From CAXXOK01 sp035353615 (GTDB lineage: Bacteria > Bacillota > Clostridia > Christensenellales > Aristaeellaceae), in the NCBI GenBank assembly GCA_035353615.1, contig DAOPZY010000012.1, positions 1 to 64,000 of the forward strand: a DNA stretch of 64,000 nucleotides, written 5' to 3'. A program made the position numbers and the translations under genes. Position 1 is the first letter of the stretch; the number at the start of each line of letters is the position of its first letter. Positions 24,961 to 33,650 of the stretch are shown here, piece after piece. The notes beneath the pieces were generated by a model, which made no database searches, had not been told where the DNA came from, and was given only the letters and a program-made list of their open reading frames with translations.

Positions 24961-25932
24961 ATGCCGATAGAACTGGCTCTGGAATGTTTCGATCCCGAAG
25001 GGATCATGGAAAGCGGGCAGTGTTTCCGCATGATCCCGCTCGACCCCGGCACGGTGGAAGTGATTGCCTTCGGGCAGCGCCTGACCATCACCACGCTTTC
25101 CGAAAACCGCTTCAGGTTCAGCTGCGACCCTGAGGTTTTTGAAAGCCTCTGGCGGCGCTATTTTGATTTGGATACGGACTATTGCGCCATCCATTGCGCC
25201 GCGCCCGCGAGCGACGCGTATCTTTCGCGCGCCATCGAGCGCTCGCGGGGGTTGCGCATTCTCAGGCAGGAGCCGTGGGAAACGCTATGCGGGTTTATCC
25301 TGTCCCAGCGTAAGAACCTCAAGGCCATCCGCGCCGGCATGGAGGCCCTCTGCAACGCGTTTGGCGCGCCCGTGGCGGGCACATCCCGCAAAGCCTTTCC
25401 AACCGCCGAGCGGATGGCTCGCGCAACAGAAGCCGAGCTTCGCGCCTGCGGGCTGGGCTACCGTGCGCCTTACCTGCTGGACGCGGCGCGCAATGTGGCA
25501 AGCGGTCAGGTGGATCTGGCCGCGCTGGTCGGGCTTTCAGACGAGGCGCTGCTTTCCGTTTTAACAGGCATCCACGGCGTTGGCGTCAAGGTTGCCAATT
25601 GCGTGATGCTTTTCGCCTACCACCGCCTGAGCCGCGCCCCTGTGGATGTGTGGATCAACCGGGTGATTGGGGAGATTTACGGCGGTCGCTCTCCGTTTGA
25701 GGATTACGGTGAATTTGCGGGCGTTTACCAGCAATATCTGTTTATTCTCGGTCGCGGCGAGGGGTTTGATCCGGCTCCGCAGGCGGATATCGACTGCGCG
25801 GTTGAGGTTAAGTCAGCGGTACATGGTTCGACCCGTCAAAAGCTGATCGCCCGTGACGGCGCAACTGCCGTAAACGGTCCTGCGAAAAAGGCTAGCGGCA
25901 AACGCAAGCAGGCGAAAAGTGATAAGGCATAA
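24961..25932 (+). CDS. ogg: OGG1-type 8-oxoguanine DNA glycosylase/AP lyase
   Basis: A 323-residue HhH-GPD glycosylase with an N-terminal OGG-like domain (LECFDPEGIMESGQCFRM, matching the QxFRW-type segment). The helix-hairpin-helix reads LTGIHGVGVKVANCVMLFAY, placing the catalytic lysine at Lys210, and PVDVWINRVI holds the activating Asp229. The Lys plus Asp pair indicates a bifunctional OGG1-like enzyme, not an AlkA-type monofunctional one. The last 35 residues are Lys/Ala-rich and basic, a likely DNA-binding tail. It removes 8-oxoG from DNA. GGTAGGTG lies before the ATG; the longer frame to 24880 overlaps the predicted promoter. Confidence 0.9.
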   Translation: MPIELALECFDPEGIMESGQCFRMIPLDPGTVEVIAFGQRLTITTLSENRFRFSCDPEVFESLWRRYFDLDTDYCAIHCAAPASDAYLSRAIERSRGLRILRQEPWETLCGFILSQRKNLKAIRAGMEALCNAFGAPVAGTSRKAFPTAERMARATEAELRACGLGYRAPYLLDAARNVASGQVDLAALVGLSDEALLSVLTGIHGVGVKVANCVMLFAYHRLSRAPVDVWINRVIGEIYGGRSPFEDYGEFAGVYQQYLFILGRGEGFDPAPQADIDCAVEVKSAVHGSTRQKLIARDGATAVNGPAKKASGKRKQAKSDKA

Positions 25933-25974
25933 ACATCCACCGTGTGCTGAACTGAGCCGCGCGAAAGCATAATA

Positions 25975-26015
25975 AAACGGGGGCCATCTCCTTGCGTGGG
26001 AGAGGGCCTCCGTTT
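25975..26015 (+). terminator. Hairpin terminator after ogg
   Basis: AAACGG(GG) with (CC)TCCGTTT as outer stem and TCTCC with GGGAGA inside. T-tract is weak, so the assignment rests on position and stem strength. Confidence 0.5.
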
Positions 26016-26043
26016 GGTTCACCGTGTGTTACAAAGCGCTAAG

Positions 26044-26200
26044 CCGCTCGCCTCATAGCCCTGCGGGCTGTTCGCTCGCTTGTGGTTATACGCTGCGGCG
26101 TTGGGCTTTGGGGTTCCGACCCAAATCCCGGCAGAGATTTCATCCCTGCGCCCTGACAAGGGCTGCGCCCTTGACCCGGTTCCGCTGCGGCGGGGGGGTT
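26044..26200 (+). repeat. Dispersed intergenic repeat, family A copy 4 (best preserved)
   Basis: Plus-strand order: CCGCTCGCCTCATAGCCCTG, CGGGCTGTTCGCTCGCTTG, ACGCTGCGGCGT, TTGGGGTTCCG, ATCCCGGCAG, CCCTGACAAGGGCTGCGCCC, TTGACCCGGTTCCGCTGCGG. Nearly the same text recurs at 57767-57914. It lies between convergent ogg and the permease gene. Confidence 0.85.
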
Positions 26201-26231
26201 GAACTTTACCCCTGTTTCATCCGCTCTCGGG

Positions 26232-27212
26232 TTATCTGTCCTCACGGAAATACGGCAGGCCAAGGCTCTCCGGCGGCTGGTTCTCGTGCTTTCTACGAAT
26301 CGAAACCACAATCAGCACCACAATCGTCACAACGTAGGGCAACATCTTAAACAGCTCCTGCGAGGAACGGGTCAGCCCGCCAATGTAAAAATACAGCCAG
26401 AACAGTACGCCAAACAGGTAGGAGCCCCAAATCGCCTGCTTGGGCTTCCAGCGCGCAAAGATCACCAGCGCTACGGCAAGCCAGCCAAGCCGCTCGATGC
26501 CGGCGTCGTTGGCCCATGTGCCCTTGATGTAATCCATCACGTAGTACAGGCCGCCAAGCCCGGTAATCGCCGCGCCGATACACGTTGCCATGTATTTATA
26601 CTTGGTTACGTTGATGCCCACCGCATCCGCCGTTGCCGGATTTTCCCCAACGGAGCGCAGGTTAAGCCCCATGCGCGTTTTGTTCAAAAACCAGCTCATC
26701 ACAAACGCCAGTATCAACGCGACATAAACCATAAACCCAAGGGAGGACAGCACGCCGACGTTATCCAAAAACGGCAGGGTTGCGCGATAAGCGCCGCTTG
26801 TGGCCGCCACGGAAATTTGGCCAACGCCGCCGGCCATGGTGTTCATCGCCCCGCCAAAGAAGTTGGCTACGCCGGAGCCGAAAATGGTCAGCGTTAAGCC
26901 GGTCACGTTCTGGTTCGCGCGCAGCGTGATGGTCAGAAAGCTGTAAATGAGCCCGCCCAGCAGCGAAGCCGCCAGCGTGCAGAGCAGCGCGATCAGCAAA
27001 CCCACCAACGGAATGGGGTTCGCCGTGCTCATTTCATACATGAACGAGCCGGCCAGCCCGGCGATACCGCCCAAATACATGATCCCCGGCACGCCCAGGT
27101 TCAGGTTGCCGGATTTCTCGGTGAGGATTTCGCCCACCGCGCCAAACAGGATCACCGTGCCAAAAACCAGAGCGGCTTGCGTTAAGGAAAGAATTTGCTC
27201 CATATCATTCAA
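26232..27212 (-). CDS. nupQ: Nucleoside ABC transporter permease (second)
   Basis: A 326-residue membrane permease of the BPD_transp_2 family with about eight hydrophobic segments. It starts MNDMEQILSLTQAALVFGT and contains the family signature GEILTEKSGNLNLGVPGIMYLGG. NQNVTGLTLTIFGSGVANFF and the later WFLNKTRMGLNLRSVGENPATADAVGINVTKYK EAA-like loop contacts the ATPase. It is the last gene of the importer operon and overlaps the previous permease gene by 8 bp, suggesting coupled translation. With its neighbours it should import nucleosides, as BMP-linked systems do; sugar import is a less likely alternative. Confidence 0.88.
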   Translation of the reverse strand: MNDMEQILSLTQAALVFGTVILFGAVGEILTEKSGNLNLGVPGIMYLGGIAGLAGSFMYEMSTANPIPLVGLLIALLCTLAASLLGGLIYSFLTITLRANQNVTGLTLTIFGSGVANFFGGAMNTMAGGVGQISVAATSGAYRATLPFLDNVGVLSSLGFMVYVALILAFVMSWFLNKTRMGLNLRSVGENPATADAVGINVTKYKYMATCIGAAITGLGGLYYVMDYIKGTWANDAGIERLGWLAVALVIFARWKPKQAIWGSYLFGVLFWLYFYIGGLTRSSQELFKMLPYVVTIVVLIVVSIRRKHENQPPESLGLPYFREDR

Positions 27213-28302
27213 CTTCCTTTCCGCGGCGGAAGATCAGCCTGTAATGCGTGAAAAACTCGCTGCCGAGTATGAAAAACAGGATGATGCCCGTAATCATTTC
27301 AGAGGCGTAATCGTTCAAATTGTATTGGGATGCGATCTGTATCGCGCCTTTTTCCAAAAACACCAATAGCCCGGCCACGAGGATCATCACAAAGGTGTTG
27401 AACTTCGCAAGCCACGCCACAATGATGGCCGTAAAGCCGCTGCCCCCCGCCGTGCTTGTGGAGATGGTGTGGGAGGAGCCGGCAACCGTGATGAAACCCG
27501 TAAGCCCGCAGATCGCGCCGGACAGCATCATGGTGCGCAGAATCACCTTGTTGACATTGATGCCAATGTAACGCGCGGTTTTCTCGGATTCGCCGACCAC
27601 CGCGATTTCATAGCCGTGCTTGGAATAGCGCAGATAGATGAACATGGCTACGGTCAGCACCATGACGATGAGGATGTTGAGCAGATATTTCTGCCCCAAT
27701 ATGGCGGGGAACCACCCGGCCTGCGTTTGCTGGTTGATAACGCCCACGGTATTGGAGCCGTAGGGGTTTTCCCAAACAGCCACAAAAAAGGAGGTCAGCT
27801 GTATGGCGACGTAGTTCATCATCAGCGTGAACAGCGTTTCGTTGGTGCCATACCGGGCTTTGAACGCCCCCGGAATCCCGCCCCAGATGGCGCCGGCGAT
27901 GCAGCTGACCACAACCGACAGAACCAGCAAAGCCCAGGTAGGCATCGTAGCGCCGCCGTAGATCATCACAGCCGCGGTTGCAATGCCGCCAATCAAAATC
28001 TGGCCCTCGGCGCCAATGTTCCAAAACCGCATCCTGAACGCAGGCGCAAGGCCGATACCGATGCAAAGCAACATCACCATGTCGCGCAAGAAAACCCACG
28101 CGCGTCTTTCAGAGCCGAAGTTGCCTTCAAACATCGCGGTATAAATCTTGATGGGGTTCAAATGCACGATCGCGTAGATCACAATCGCGCTCACAGCCAG
28201 CGCCAACACCAGTCCGATCAGCCAAATCAGCAGGCTATGCCACAGCGGCATTGATTCCCGTTTGGCAATGCGCATAAAGGGAACTTTATGAGTTTGAGTC
28301 AT
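27205..28302 (-). CDS. nupP: Nucleoside ABC transporter permease (first)
   Basis: A 365-residue BPD_transp_2 permease. It starts MTQTHKVPFMRIAKRESMPL and is longer at the N-terminus than its partner, as in NupP/YufP-type proteins. Visible: LAPAFRMRFWNIGAEGQILIGG, the signature of the nucleoside importer subgroup, GGIPGAFKARYGTNETLFTLMMNY-type segment, and the ATPase-contact loop YEIAVVGESEKTARYIGIN. About nine hydrophobic segments. The start overlaps the end of the ATPase gene by 17 bp, so the operon is compact. Confidence 0.88.
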   Translation of the reverse strand: MTQTHKVPFMRIAKRESMPLWHSLLIWLIGLVLALAVSAIVIYAIVHLNPIKIYTAMFEGNFGSERRAWVFLRDMVMLLCIGIGLAPAFRMRFWNIGAEGQILIGGIATAAVMIYGGATMPTWALLVLSVVVSCIAGAIWGGIPGAFKARYGTNETLFTLMMNYVAIQLTSFFVAVWENPYGSNTVGVINQQTQAGWFPAILGQKYLLNILIVMVLTVAMFIYLRYSKHGYEIAVVGESEKTARYIGINVNKVILRTMMLSGAICGLTGFITVAGSSHTISTSTAGGSGFTAIIVAWLAKFNTFVMILVAGLLVFLEKGAIQIASQYNLNDYASEMITGIILFFILGSEFFTHYRLIFRRGKEVE

Positions 28303-29836
28303 GCGATTTATCCCCTCCGTGACTTGTCATCATCAGCCCGATCTCGTTTTTATCAGCGCCTACGCCCGGCACGATGCCGCTGATTCTACCGTCGCACAGC
28401 ACCAAAATCCGGTCGCACAGTTCCAATAGCACGTCCAGATCCTCGCCGACAAAAATCACGGCGGCGCCCTTTTCCTTTTGCTTATTAATCAGGTGGTAAA
28501 TGGTATACGAGGAGTTGATGTCCAGCCCGCGCACGGCGTAAGCCGTCATCAGCACGGTAGGCGAGGAGGAAATCTCGCGGCCCACCAATACCTTTTGCAC
28601 ATTGCCGCCCGAAAGCTTGCGCACGGGAATGGTCAGGCCCGGCGTGTTGACTTCCAACTCGCTGACCACACGATGCGCCAAATTACGCGGGGATTTCCGG
28701 TCGGTAAACACGGATTTGCCGTTTCGGAAGGAGCGCAGCATCATGTTGTTGGTTAAATCCATGTTGCCAACCAGCCCCATGCCGAGCCGATCCTCCGGGA
28801 CAAACGATAGCTTGACGCCCAAATCGAAAATTTCCCGGGGGTTCATGCCGGCCAGATCGAATTCTTTGCCATCCTCCGGCCTGATATAACGGATGCTCCC
28901 CTGCTCCAGCGGCTCCAGACCCGCGATCGATTCCAACAGTTCCTTTTGCCCGCAGCCGGAAATGCCCGCGATGCCCAGCACTTCGCCGGAATTGGCCGTA
29001 AACGACACATCCGCAAGCCGGACCACCCCGTCCGCGTCCTTTACCGTCAGGTGATCGACCACAAGGCGGGGTTGCGGGTCTTTGGGCTCAGGGCGCGCGA
29101 TGTTCAGGGATACGGCATGCCCGACCATCATATTGGTCATTTCAGCGGCATTGGTATCCTTAGTGGCCAGTTCTCCGACGTTCACCCCACGGCGCAGCAC
29201 CGCCACACGGTCGGAGATTTCCTCCACTTCGTGCAGCTTATGCGTGATAATCACGATTGCCTTGCCGTCTTTGCGCAGGTTACGCAATACGCAAAACAGC
29301 TTCTCGGTTTCCTGCGGCGTGAGCACGGCGGTCGGCTCGTCCAGGATCAAAATGTCCGCGCCCCGGTAGAGCACCTTGACGATTTCGACCGTTTGCTTTT
29401 GCGAAACGGACATATCGTAAACCTTCTGTTCGGGATTGATATCAAACCCGTAGAGGTTGCAGATTTTGAGAATCTGTTCGCCAACGGCCTTCAAATCAAG
29501 CTTGCCCTTGCCCGGCATGCCCAGAATGATGTTTTCGGCCGCGGTCAGCACATTCACCAGCTTAAAATGCTGGTGAACCATACCAATGCCAAGCCGATAC
29601 ACATCCTTGGGGCTACGGATGGATACTTCCTGCCCGTTTACCCGAATGTGCCCGGTATCGGGAAAATAAATACCGGACAGGATGTTCATCAGCGTGGTTT
29701 TACCGCTGCCGTTTTCGCCCAGCAGCGCAAGAATCTCACCCTTATAAATGTCAAGGTTGACATGTTCGTTTGCCAATACCGAGCCGAACGTTTTGGTGAT
29801 GTTCCGCATGGAAACTGTCGCCTTGTCACGTTGCAT
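28286..29836 (-). CDS. nupO: Nucleoside ABC transporter ATP-binding protein (two nucleotide-binding domains)
   Basis: A 516-residue tandem ABC ATPase of the sugar/nucleoside group. First domain: Walker A LGENGSGKTTLMNIL, Q-loop MVHQHFKLV, Walker B ILILDEPTAVLTPQE. Its signature motif is SVSQKQTVEI, weaker than the usual LSGGQ. Second domain: Walker A is degenerate (GISGCGQKELLESI), signature KLSGGNVQKVLVGRE is good, and the Walker B position reads PTVLMTAYAVRGLDINS, so the second site lacks the usual Asp-Glu-Pro. One competent site per heterodimeric module is normal in this family. GGAGGG precedes the ATG at 29836; the frame extends to 29869 but the added part lies in the hairpin region. Confidence 0.9.
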   Translation of the reverse strand: MQRDKATVSMRNITKTFGSVLANEHVNLDIYKGEILALLGENGSGKTTLMNILSGIYFPDTGHIRVNGQEVSIRSPKDVYRLGIGMVHQHFKLVNVLTAAENIILGMPGKGKLDLKAVGEQILKICNLYGFDINPEQKVYDMSVSQKQTVEIVKVLYRGADILILDEPTAVLTPQETEKLFCVLRNLRKDGKAIVIITHKLHEVEEISDRVAVLRRGVNVGELATKDTNAAEMTNMMVGHAVSLNIARPEPKDPQPRLVVDHLTVKDADGVVRLADVSFTANSGEVLGIAGISGCGQKELLESIAGLEPLEQGSIRYIRPEDGKEFDLAGMNPREIFDLGVKLSFVPEDRLGMGLVGNMDLTNNMMLRSFRNGKSVFTDRKSPRNLAHRVVSELEVNTPGLTIPVRKLSGGNVQKVLVGREISSSPTVLMTAYAVRGLDINSSYTIYHLINKQKEKGAAVIFVGEDLDVLLELCDRILVLCDGRISGIVPGVGADKNEIGLMMTSHGGDKSHDSNS

Positions 29837-29855
29837 CGCAGAGTCCCTCCAAATG

Positions 29856-29891
29856 ATGGAAAGGGCCACCGTTACAAGTGGCCCTTTCCAT
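29856..29891. terminator. Strong hairpin between the nucleoside-binding protein and ATPase genes
   Basis: ATGGAAAGGGCCAC pairs perfectly over 14 bp with GTGGCCCTTTCCAT, loop 8 nt. No T-tract follows on the minus strand, so it may act as a leaky terminator or as an mRNA-stabilising 3' end that raises receptor levels over ATPase. Confidence 0.6.
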
Positions 29892-29912
29892 TTCGTAAAA
29901 CGGCTTGGTTGC

Positions 29913-31127
29913 TTAGTTCAGTTCCGTGATGCCATCGATGCGAATGCCGAAGTACGGCGCGCTGCGAAGTACGGATTCTTCAAAGATGCCGTTCACAATC
30001 GCTTCGCCGGTATCGCCGACCCAGTCGCCGTTGGTGTCGATGGCCAGATAGCTGGTCACGGGCTTGCCGCCGGAGGTGAAGTTGGCGGTGTCAAACACGT
30101 TCAGGGTGCCGTCTTTCAGAGCGGCTTCCACTTCAGCGACCTTCTCGGCAGTGCCTTCCGCGCAGCTTTCGCCAAGCGGGGAGATCATCACGGCGCCGTC
30201 CGCATAACCGGCAGCCCAGTCGGTAGCGATGGTTTCGCCGCTAAGCATGCACTTCATCGCGTAGGTGTAGTAAACGCTCCAGTCGTTCTGGGCGCTGGTC
30301 AGGGCGGACTTGGGCGCGACGGAGAGCATATCCACGTTGTAGCCAACGCAGTATACCGTGGTGCCGCCTTCCAGCAGCGCTTCGCAGGCAGAGGGGGCGC
30401 CGGTGGAATCAGCGTGCTGGCTGATGATGATGCTGCCGGAGGCAACCAACGCGTTGGCGGCTTCCGCTTCAGCGGTCGGATCATACCAGGAGTTGGTGTA
30501 GGACACGTCCATCACAACGTTTTTCACAATGGATTTTACGCCAAGGTAGAAGCCGGTGTAGCCGGAAACCACTTCCGCGTAGGGATAAGCGCCGATGTAG
30601 CCGATCTTGACGTTGCCGTCGGCGTCCATGTTCTTATCCTGCACCTTGCCGTCGGCGATCAGCTCGGCAAGCTTCATGCCAGCCACAACGCCGGACACAT
30701 AGCGGGACTGATAGGTGTAGTTGAACGCGTTTTTCAGGTTCGCAAGGCCGGAAAGGGCGGCCGTGTCACCGGTCATGGAGATGAACGTCACGTCCGGGCA
30801 CTCGGTAGCGGCCTGCTGCATGTAGCTCTGATGGCCGTAGCTGTCGGAGATGATGTATTTGCAGCCCTGCTCTACGAGGTCCATCGCGGTGTCGTAGCAG
30901 GTTTCATCTTCGGAAATGTTGTATTTCCAGATGATCTGATCCTCGGAAATGCCGGCGGCGGCGGCGGCGGTTTTGATGCCCTTGATGTGCGCGTAGTCAT
31001 AACCGGTGTTTTCGTCATGAACCAGGATAACGCCAATTTTTAGGTCGCTTTCCGTCGCAAATGCCGTTGTGGCGGCAAATGCAAAGACAAGTGACAAGGC
31101 GAGTACCAACGAGATGATTTTTTTCAT
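29913..31127 (-). CDS. nupN: BMP-family nucleoside-binding protein
   Basis: A 404-residue exported receptor of the basic membrane protein/PnrA family. Signal peptide MKKIISLVLALSLVFAFAAT ends TAFA-TES; there is no lipobox cysteine, unlike typical BmpA/NupN lipoproteins. The mature part opens LKIGVILVHDENTGYDYAHI, then CKYIISDSYGHQSYM, YQSRYVSGVVAGMKLAELI and KIGYIGAYPYAEVVSGYTGF, matching the family. TSAQNDWSVYYTYAMKCMLS lies near the C-terminus. It should capture nucleosides for the permease pair encoded downstream. A good promoter (31230-31258) is upstream. Confidence 0.9.
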   Translation of the reverse strand: MKKIISLVLALSLVFAFAATTAFATESDLKIGVILVHDENTGYDYAHIKGIKTAAAAAGISEDQIIWKYNISEDETCYDTAMDLVEQGCKYIISDSYGHQSYMQQAATECPDVTFISMTGDTAALSGLANLKNAFNYTYQSRYVSGVVAGMKLAELIADGKVQDKNMDADGNVKIGYIGAYPYAEVVSGYTGFYLGVKSIVKNVVMDVSYTNSWYDPTAEAEAANALVASGSIIISQHADSTGAPSACEALLEGGTTVYCVGYNVDMLSVAPKSALTSAQNDWSVYYTYAMKCMLSGETIATDWAAGYADGAVMISPLGESCAEGTAEKVAEVEAALKDGTLNVFDTANFTSGGKPVTSYLAIDTNGDWVGDTGEAIVNGIFEESVLRSAPYFGIRIDGITELN

Positions 31128-31229
31128 GTTCCATCCTCCAACCTTTGCTTCAATTTTACATTCGCAATGGAACCCGACGATAGAAACGATGTGCCCCCCT
31201 GAAACCCGGAATTAACTTTGACAGATATC

Positions 31230-31258
31230 AAGATACAGAGTTTGCCGGCGTTTGTCAA
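31230..31258 (-). promoter_or_regulatory. Promoter of the nucleoside importer operon
   Basis: Minus strand TTGACA (31253-31258), 17 bp, TATCTT (31230-31235). Leader about 95 nt. No purine-riboswitch core was recognised in it. Confidence 0.7.
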
Positions 31259-31565
31259 TCATAATACAATCACAAAACAATTAAGATTCCTTGGAAATTG
31301 TTACATTCGCGGGCGCGCTTCTCCGGTTTGCGAAGGCGGCGTTAACAAGGCTTGTCCAGCGCGCATCCGCGCTATCTGGGATGCGCCGCCCATAGCGCGT
31401 CATACAAAAAAAGAACAGCTTCCGGCGCGCAACAGGCGCAGTTGCGGAAATTGCTTTCGGATGTCGCGATACCGAAAAAGCTCGCCACAGCTTACGCCAC
31501 GCATAAAAAGGGAAAAATGTTTCAGGGCTGACACAGGTTGCTTGCGAAGGAGCGAAAGCGCTTTT

Positions 31566-31719
31566 CCGCTCGCCTCCCAGCCCTTCGGGCTGTTCGCCCG
31601 CTTGGGTTTGTATGCCGCTGCGTCAGGCCTTGGGGTTGCGCTCCAAACCCCGGCAGGAGCTTCGCCTCCGCACCCTGCCAAAGGCCTTGCTCTTGGCTCC
31701 TTTTCGCTGCGCCGAGGGC
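31566..31719 (+). repeat. Dispersed intergenic repeat, family A copy 5
   Basis: CCGCTCGCCTCCCAGCCCTT, CGGGCTGTTCGCCCGCTTGG, CCGCTGCGTCAGG, CTTGGGGTTGCGCTCC, CCCCGGCAGGAGCTTCGCC, CACCCTGCCAAAGG, CTTTTCGCTGCGCCGAGGG. Same order as copy 4, diverged in the second half. It is the only clear copy between divergent genes. Confidence 0.75.
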
Positions 31720-31853
31720 TTGGCGGCGGCATGGGGTTTTTCTGGCACAGAAAATGTTCGCAACATTTCAGAAGGAACTGTGCCTAAAAAAGCGAAAAAG
31801 TCCAAAACAGTGGCATGGCTCACCGGCTTATACCCACGCGGAGGAGGATCCAT

Positions 31854-33518
31854 ATGGAAAACAACCGGAAAACCGATACGACCGGCTGCGCGACGGACAG
31901 CGCAACGGATATGCTCATCCTGAAAAACTGCGACTATCTCAACGTATTTACCTCGCAGTGGATGCACGGCGATATCGCCATCCGTGGCAACCGTATCGTA
32001 GGCGTCGGGAACTACAGCGGCGAACGGGAAATCGACTTTGCGGGCAAAACCTGCGTGCCCGGCCTGATGGATGGGCACATCCACCTGGAAAGCACCATGA
32101 TGACCCCGCGGGAGTTTGCGCGGGTTGCCGTGGCCCACGGCACCACGGCCGTGGTCGCCGACCCGCACGAGATTGCCAATGTGCTTGGCGCGGCGGGGGT
32201 GGACTACATATTGCGGGCCAGCGAAAACCTGCCCCTGCATGTTTTTTTGATGGCGCCTTCCTGCGTGCCGTCCTCCCCGTTTGATGAAAGCGGCGAGGCG
32301 CTCAATCATGAGGCGATCGCCCCGTTGCTGGCCAACCCACGGGTGCTGGGGCTGGCGGAAATGATGAATGTTCCCGGCACGCTATCGGGGGATGCCGACG
32401 TGATGAACAAAATCACCGAAGCCCACCGGTTACACAAAAAAATCGACGGGCACGCGCCCGGTCTGACCGGGCATGCTCTGCAAGCCTATATCGCCGCAGG
32501 CATACAGACCGATCATGAGTGTTCCACGCTGGACGAAGCCATGGAGAAACTTTCGCTGGGGCAATGGATCATGATCCGGGAGGGTTCCGCCGCCCGCAAC
32601 CTGCAGGCCCTGTTGCCGCTTTTCAGCAGCCCATACTGCAACCGTTGCCTGCTGGTTACCGATGACAAGCACCCGGGGGATTTGCTCCAATTGGGGCACA
32701 TCGATCACATGGTTCGCAAGGCAATCTCGCTGGGAGTGGACAGCGCCATCGCCTACACCATGGCATCGTGGAATGCCGCGCAATGCTTCGGCCTGAGCGG
32801 CATGGGCGCCATCGCCCCCGGGTATGCGGCGGACATCGTTGTGCTCAATGACGTTGCGACAGCCGCGATCCATTCGGTTTATCAAAACGGCGAACTGGTT
32901 ACGCCTGCCCGCTTTACCGGCGGCGATACGCCCCTGCCCGCGTCCTCCTTTAACATGGCGCCGGTAACGCGGGAAACCTTCGCGCTGCGGGATGCGAAAA
33001 TCATCGGGTTGGTGCCCGGCGAATTGCTGACCACCGACGAAGGGCCCGCCACGGCCGTTCAGCCGGACAAGGACATTGTCAAGTTGGCCGTGATCGAACG
33101 GCATCACGGCAGCGGGCACGTGGGCAAAGCCTACCTGAAAGGGTACGGCTTAAAAACAGGCGCGATTGCCACAAGCGTTGCGCACGACGCGCACAACCTG
33201 ATTGTCGCGGGCGTTTCCGACGCGGATATGGCGCTGGCGGCCAACGCGGTTGCCGATATGCAGGGGGGCATCGTGGTTGTGCAAAACGGAAGCGTGCTCG
33301 CCTCCCTGCCGCTGCCCATTGCCGGGCTGATGTCCCCCGAACCGGCCGGGAAGGTGCACGAAGCGTTGACCCTTCTGATGGAACATGCTTTTGAGCTGGG
33401 CGTTTCCCGGCAGATTGACCCGTTTATGACGCTTTCGTTTGTAAGCCTGCCGGTGATCCCAACGCTTCGGCTGACCACCTACGGCGTTGTGGACACGGCG
33501 GCGCAGGTGCTGCTGTAA
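31854..33518 (+). CDS. ade: Adenine deaminase
   Basis: A 554-residue amidohydrolase. MLILKNCDYLNVFTSQWMHG begins the small beta domain; metal-binding VPGLMDGHIHLESTMMTPRE gives His-x-His followed by Glu-Ser; VAVAHGTTAVVADPHEIANV, GHAPGLTGHALQAYIAAGI and DHECSTLDEA are adenine deaminase signatures, as are VTDDKHPGDLL and the C-terminal VERHHGSGHVGKAYLKGYG-like segment. It converts adenine to hypoxanthine and ammonia for purine salvage or catabolism. GGAGGATC precedes the ATG at 31854; the longer frame lacks support. It is divergent from the nucleoside importer, a fitting functional pair. Confidence 0.93.
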   Translation: MENNRKTDTTGCATDSATDMLILKNCDYLNVFTSQWMHGDIAIRGNRIVGVGNYSGEREIDFAGKTCVPGLMDGHIHLESTMMTPREFARVAVAHGTTAVVADPHEIANVLGAAGVDYILRASENLPLHVFLMAPSCVPSSPFDESGEALNHEAIAPLLANPRVLGLAEMMNVPGTLSGDADVMNKITEAHRLHKKIDGHAPGLTGHALQAYIAAGIQTDHECSTLDEAMEKLSLGQWIMIREGSAARNLQALLPLFSSPYCNRCLLVTDDKHPGDLLQLGHIDHMVRKAISLGVDSAIAYTMASWNAAQCFGLSGMGAIAPGYAADIVVLNDVATAAIHSVYQNGELVTPARFTGGDTPLPASSFNMAPVTRETFALRDAKIIGLVPGELLTTDEGPATAVQPDKDIVKLAVIERHHGSGHVGKAYLKGYGLKTGAIATSVAHDAHNLIVAGVSDADMALAANAVADMQGGIVVVQNGSVLASLPLPIAGLMSPEPAGKVHEALTLLMEHAFELGVSRQIDPFMTLSFVSLPVIPTLRLTTYGVVDTAAQVLL

Positions 33519-33567
33519 ACAGGCCGGGCAACTAAAAGGCAAGGGAAAAACCAGGCGACTCCTTTGC

Positions 33568-33591
33568 AGCCGGGATTGCAGCCGGCTTTTT
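33568..33591 (+). terminator. Intrinsic terminator after ade
   Basis: AGCCGG, 8-nt loop, CCGGCT, then TTTTT. A short but GC-only core stem, 50 bp after the stop codon. Confidence 0.6.
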
Positions 33592-33650
33592 GCGCAACCC
33601 CCGTATGGCATACGCGCGGGGTCGCTTGCTTCCGAAAACCTCCATCCCGA

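Noticed and set aside
26024..26350. Short open frames across the intergenic repeats (also near 3.5, 22.0, 31.6 and 57.8 kb)
   Set aside because: The repeats are GC-rich and open in several frames. The peptides share similarity only because the DNA is repeated; no ribosome sites or consistent starts.
31128..31229. Purine riboswitch before the nucleoside importer
   Set aside because: The leader was read for the conserved loop and junction elements and none was found; only about 95 nt are available.
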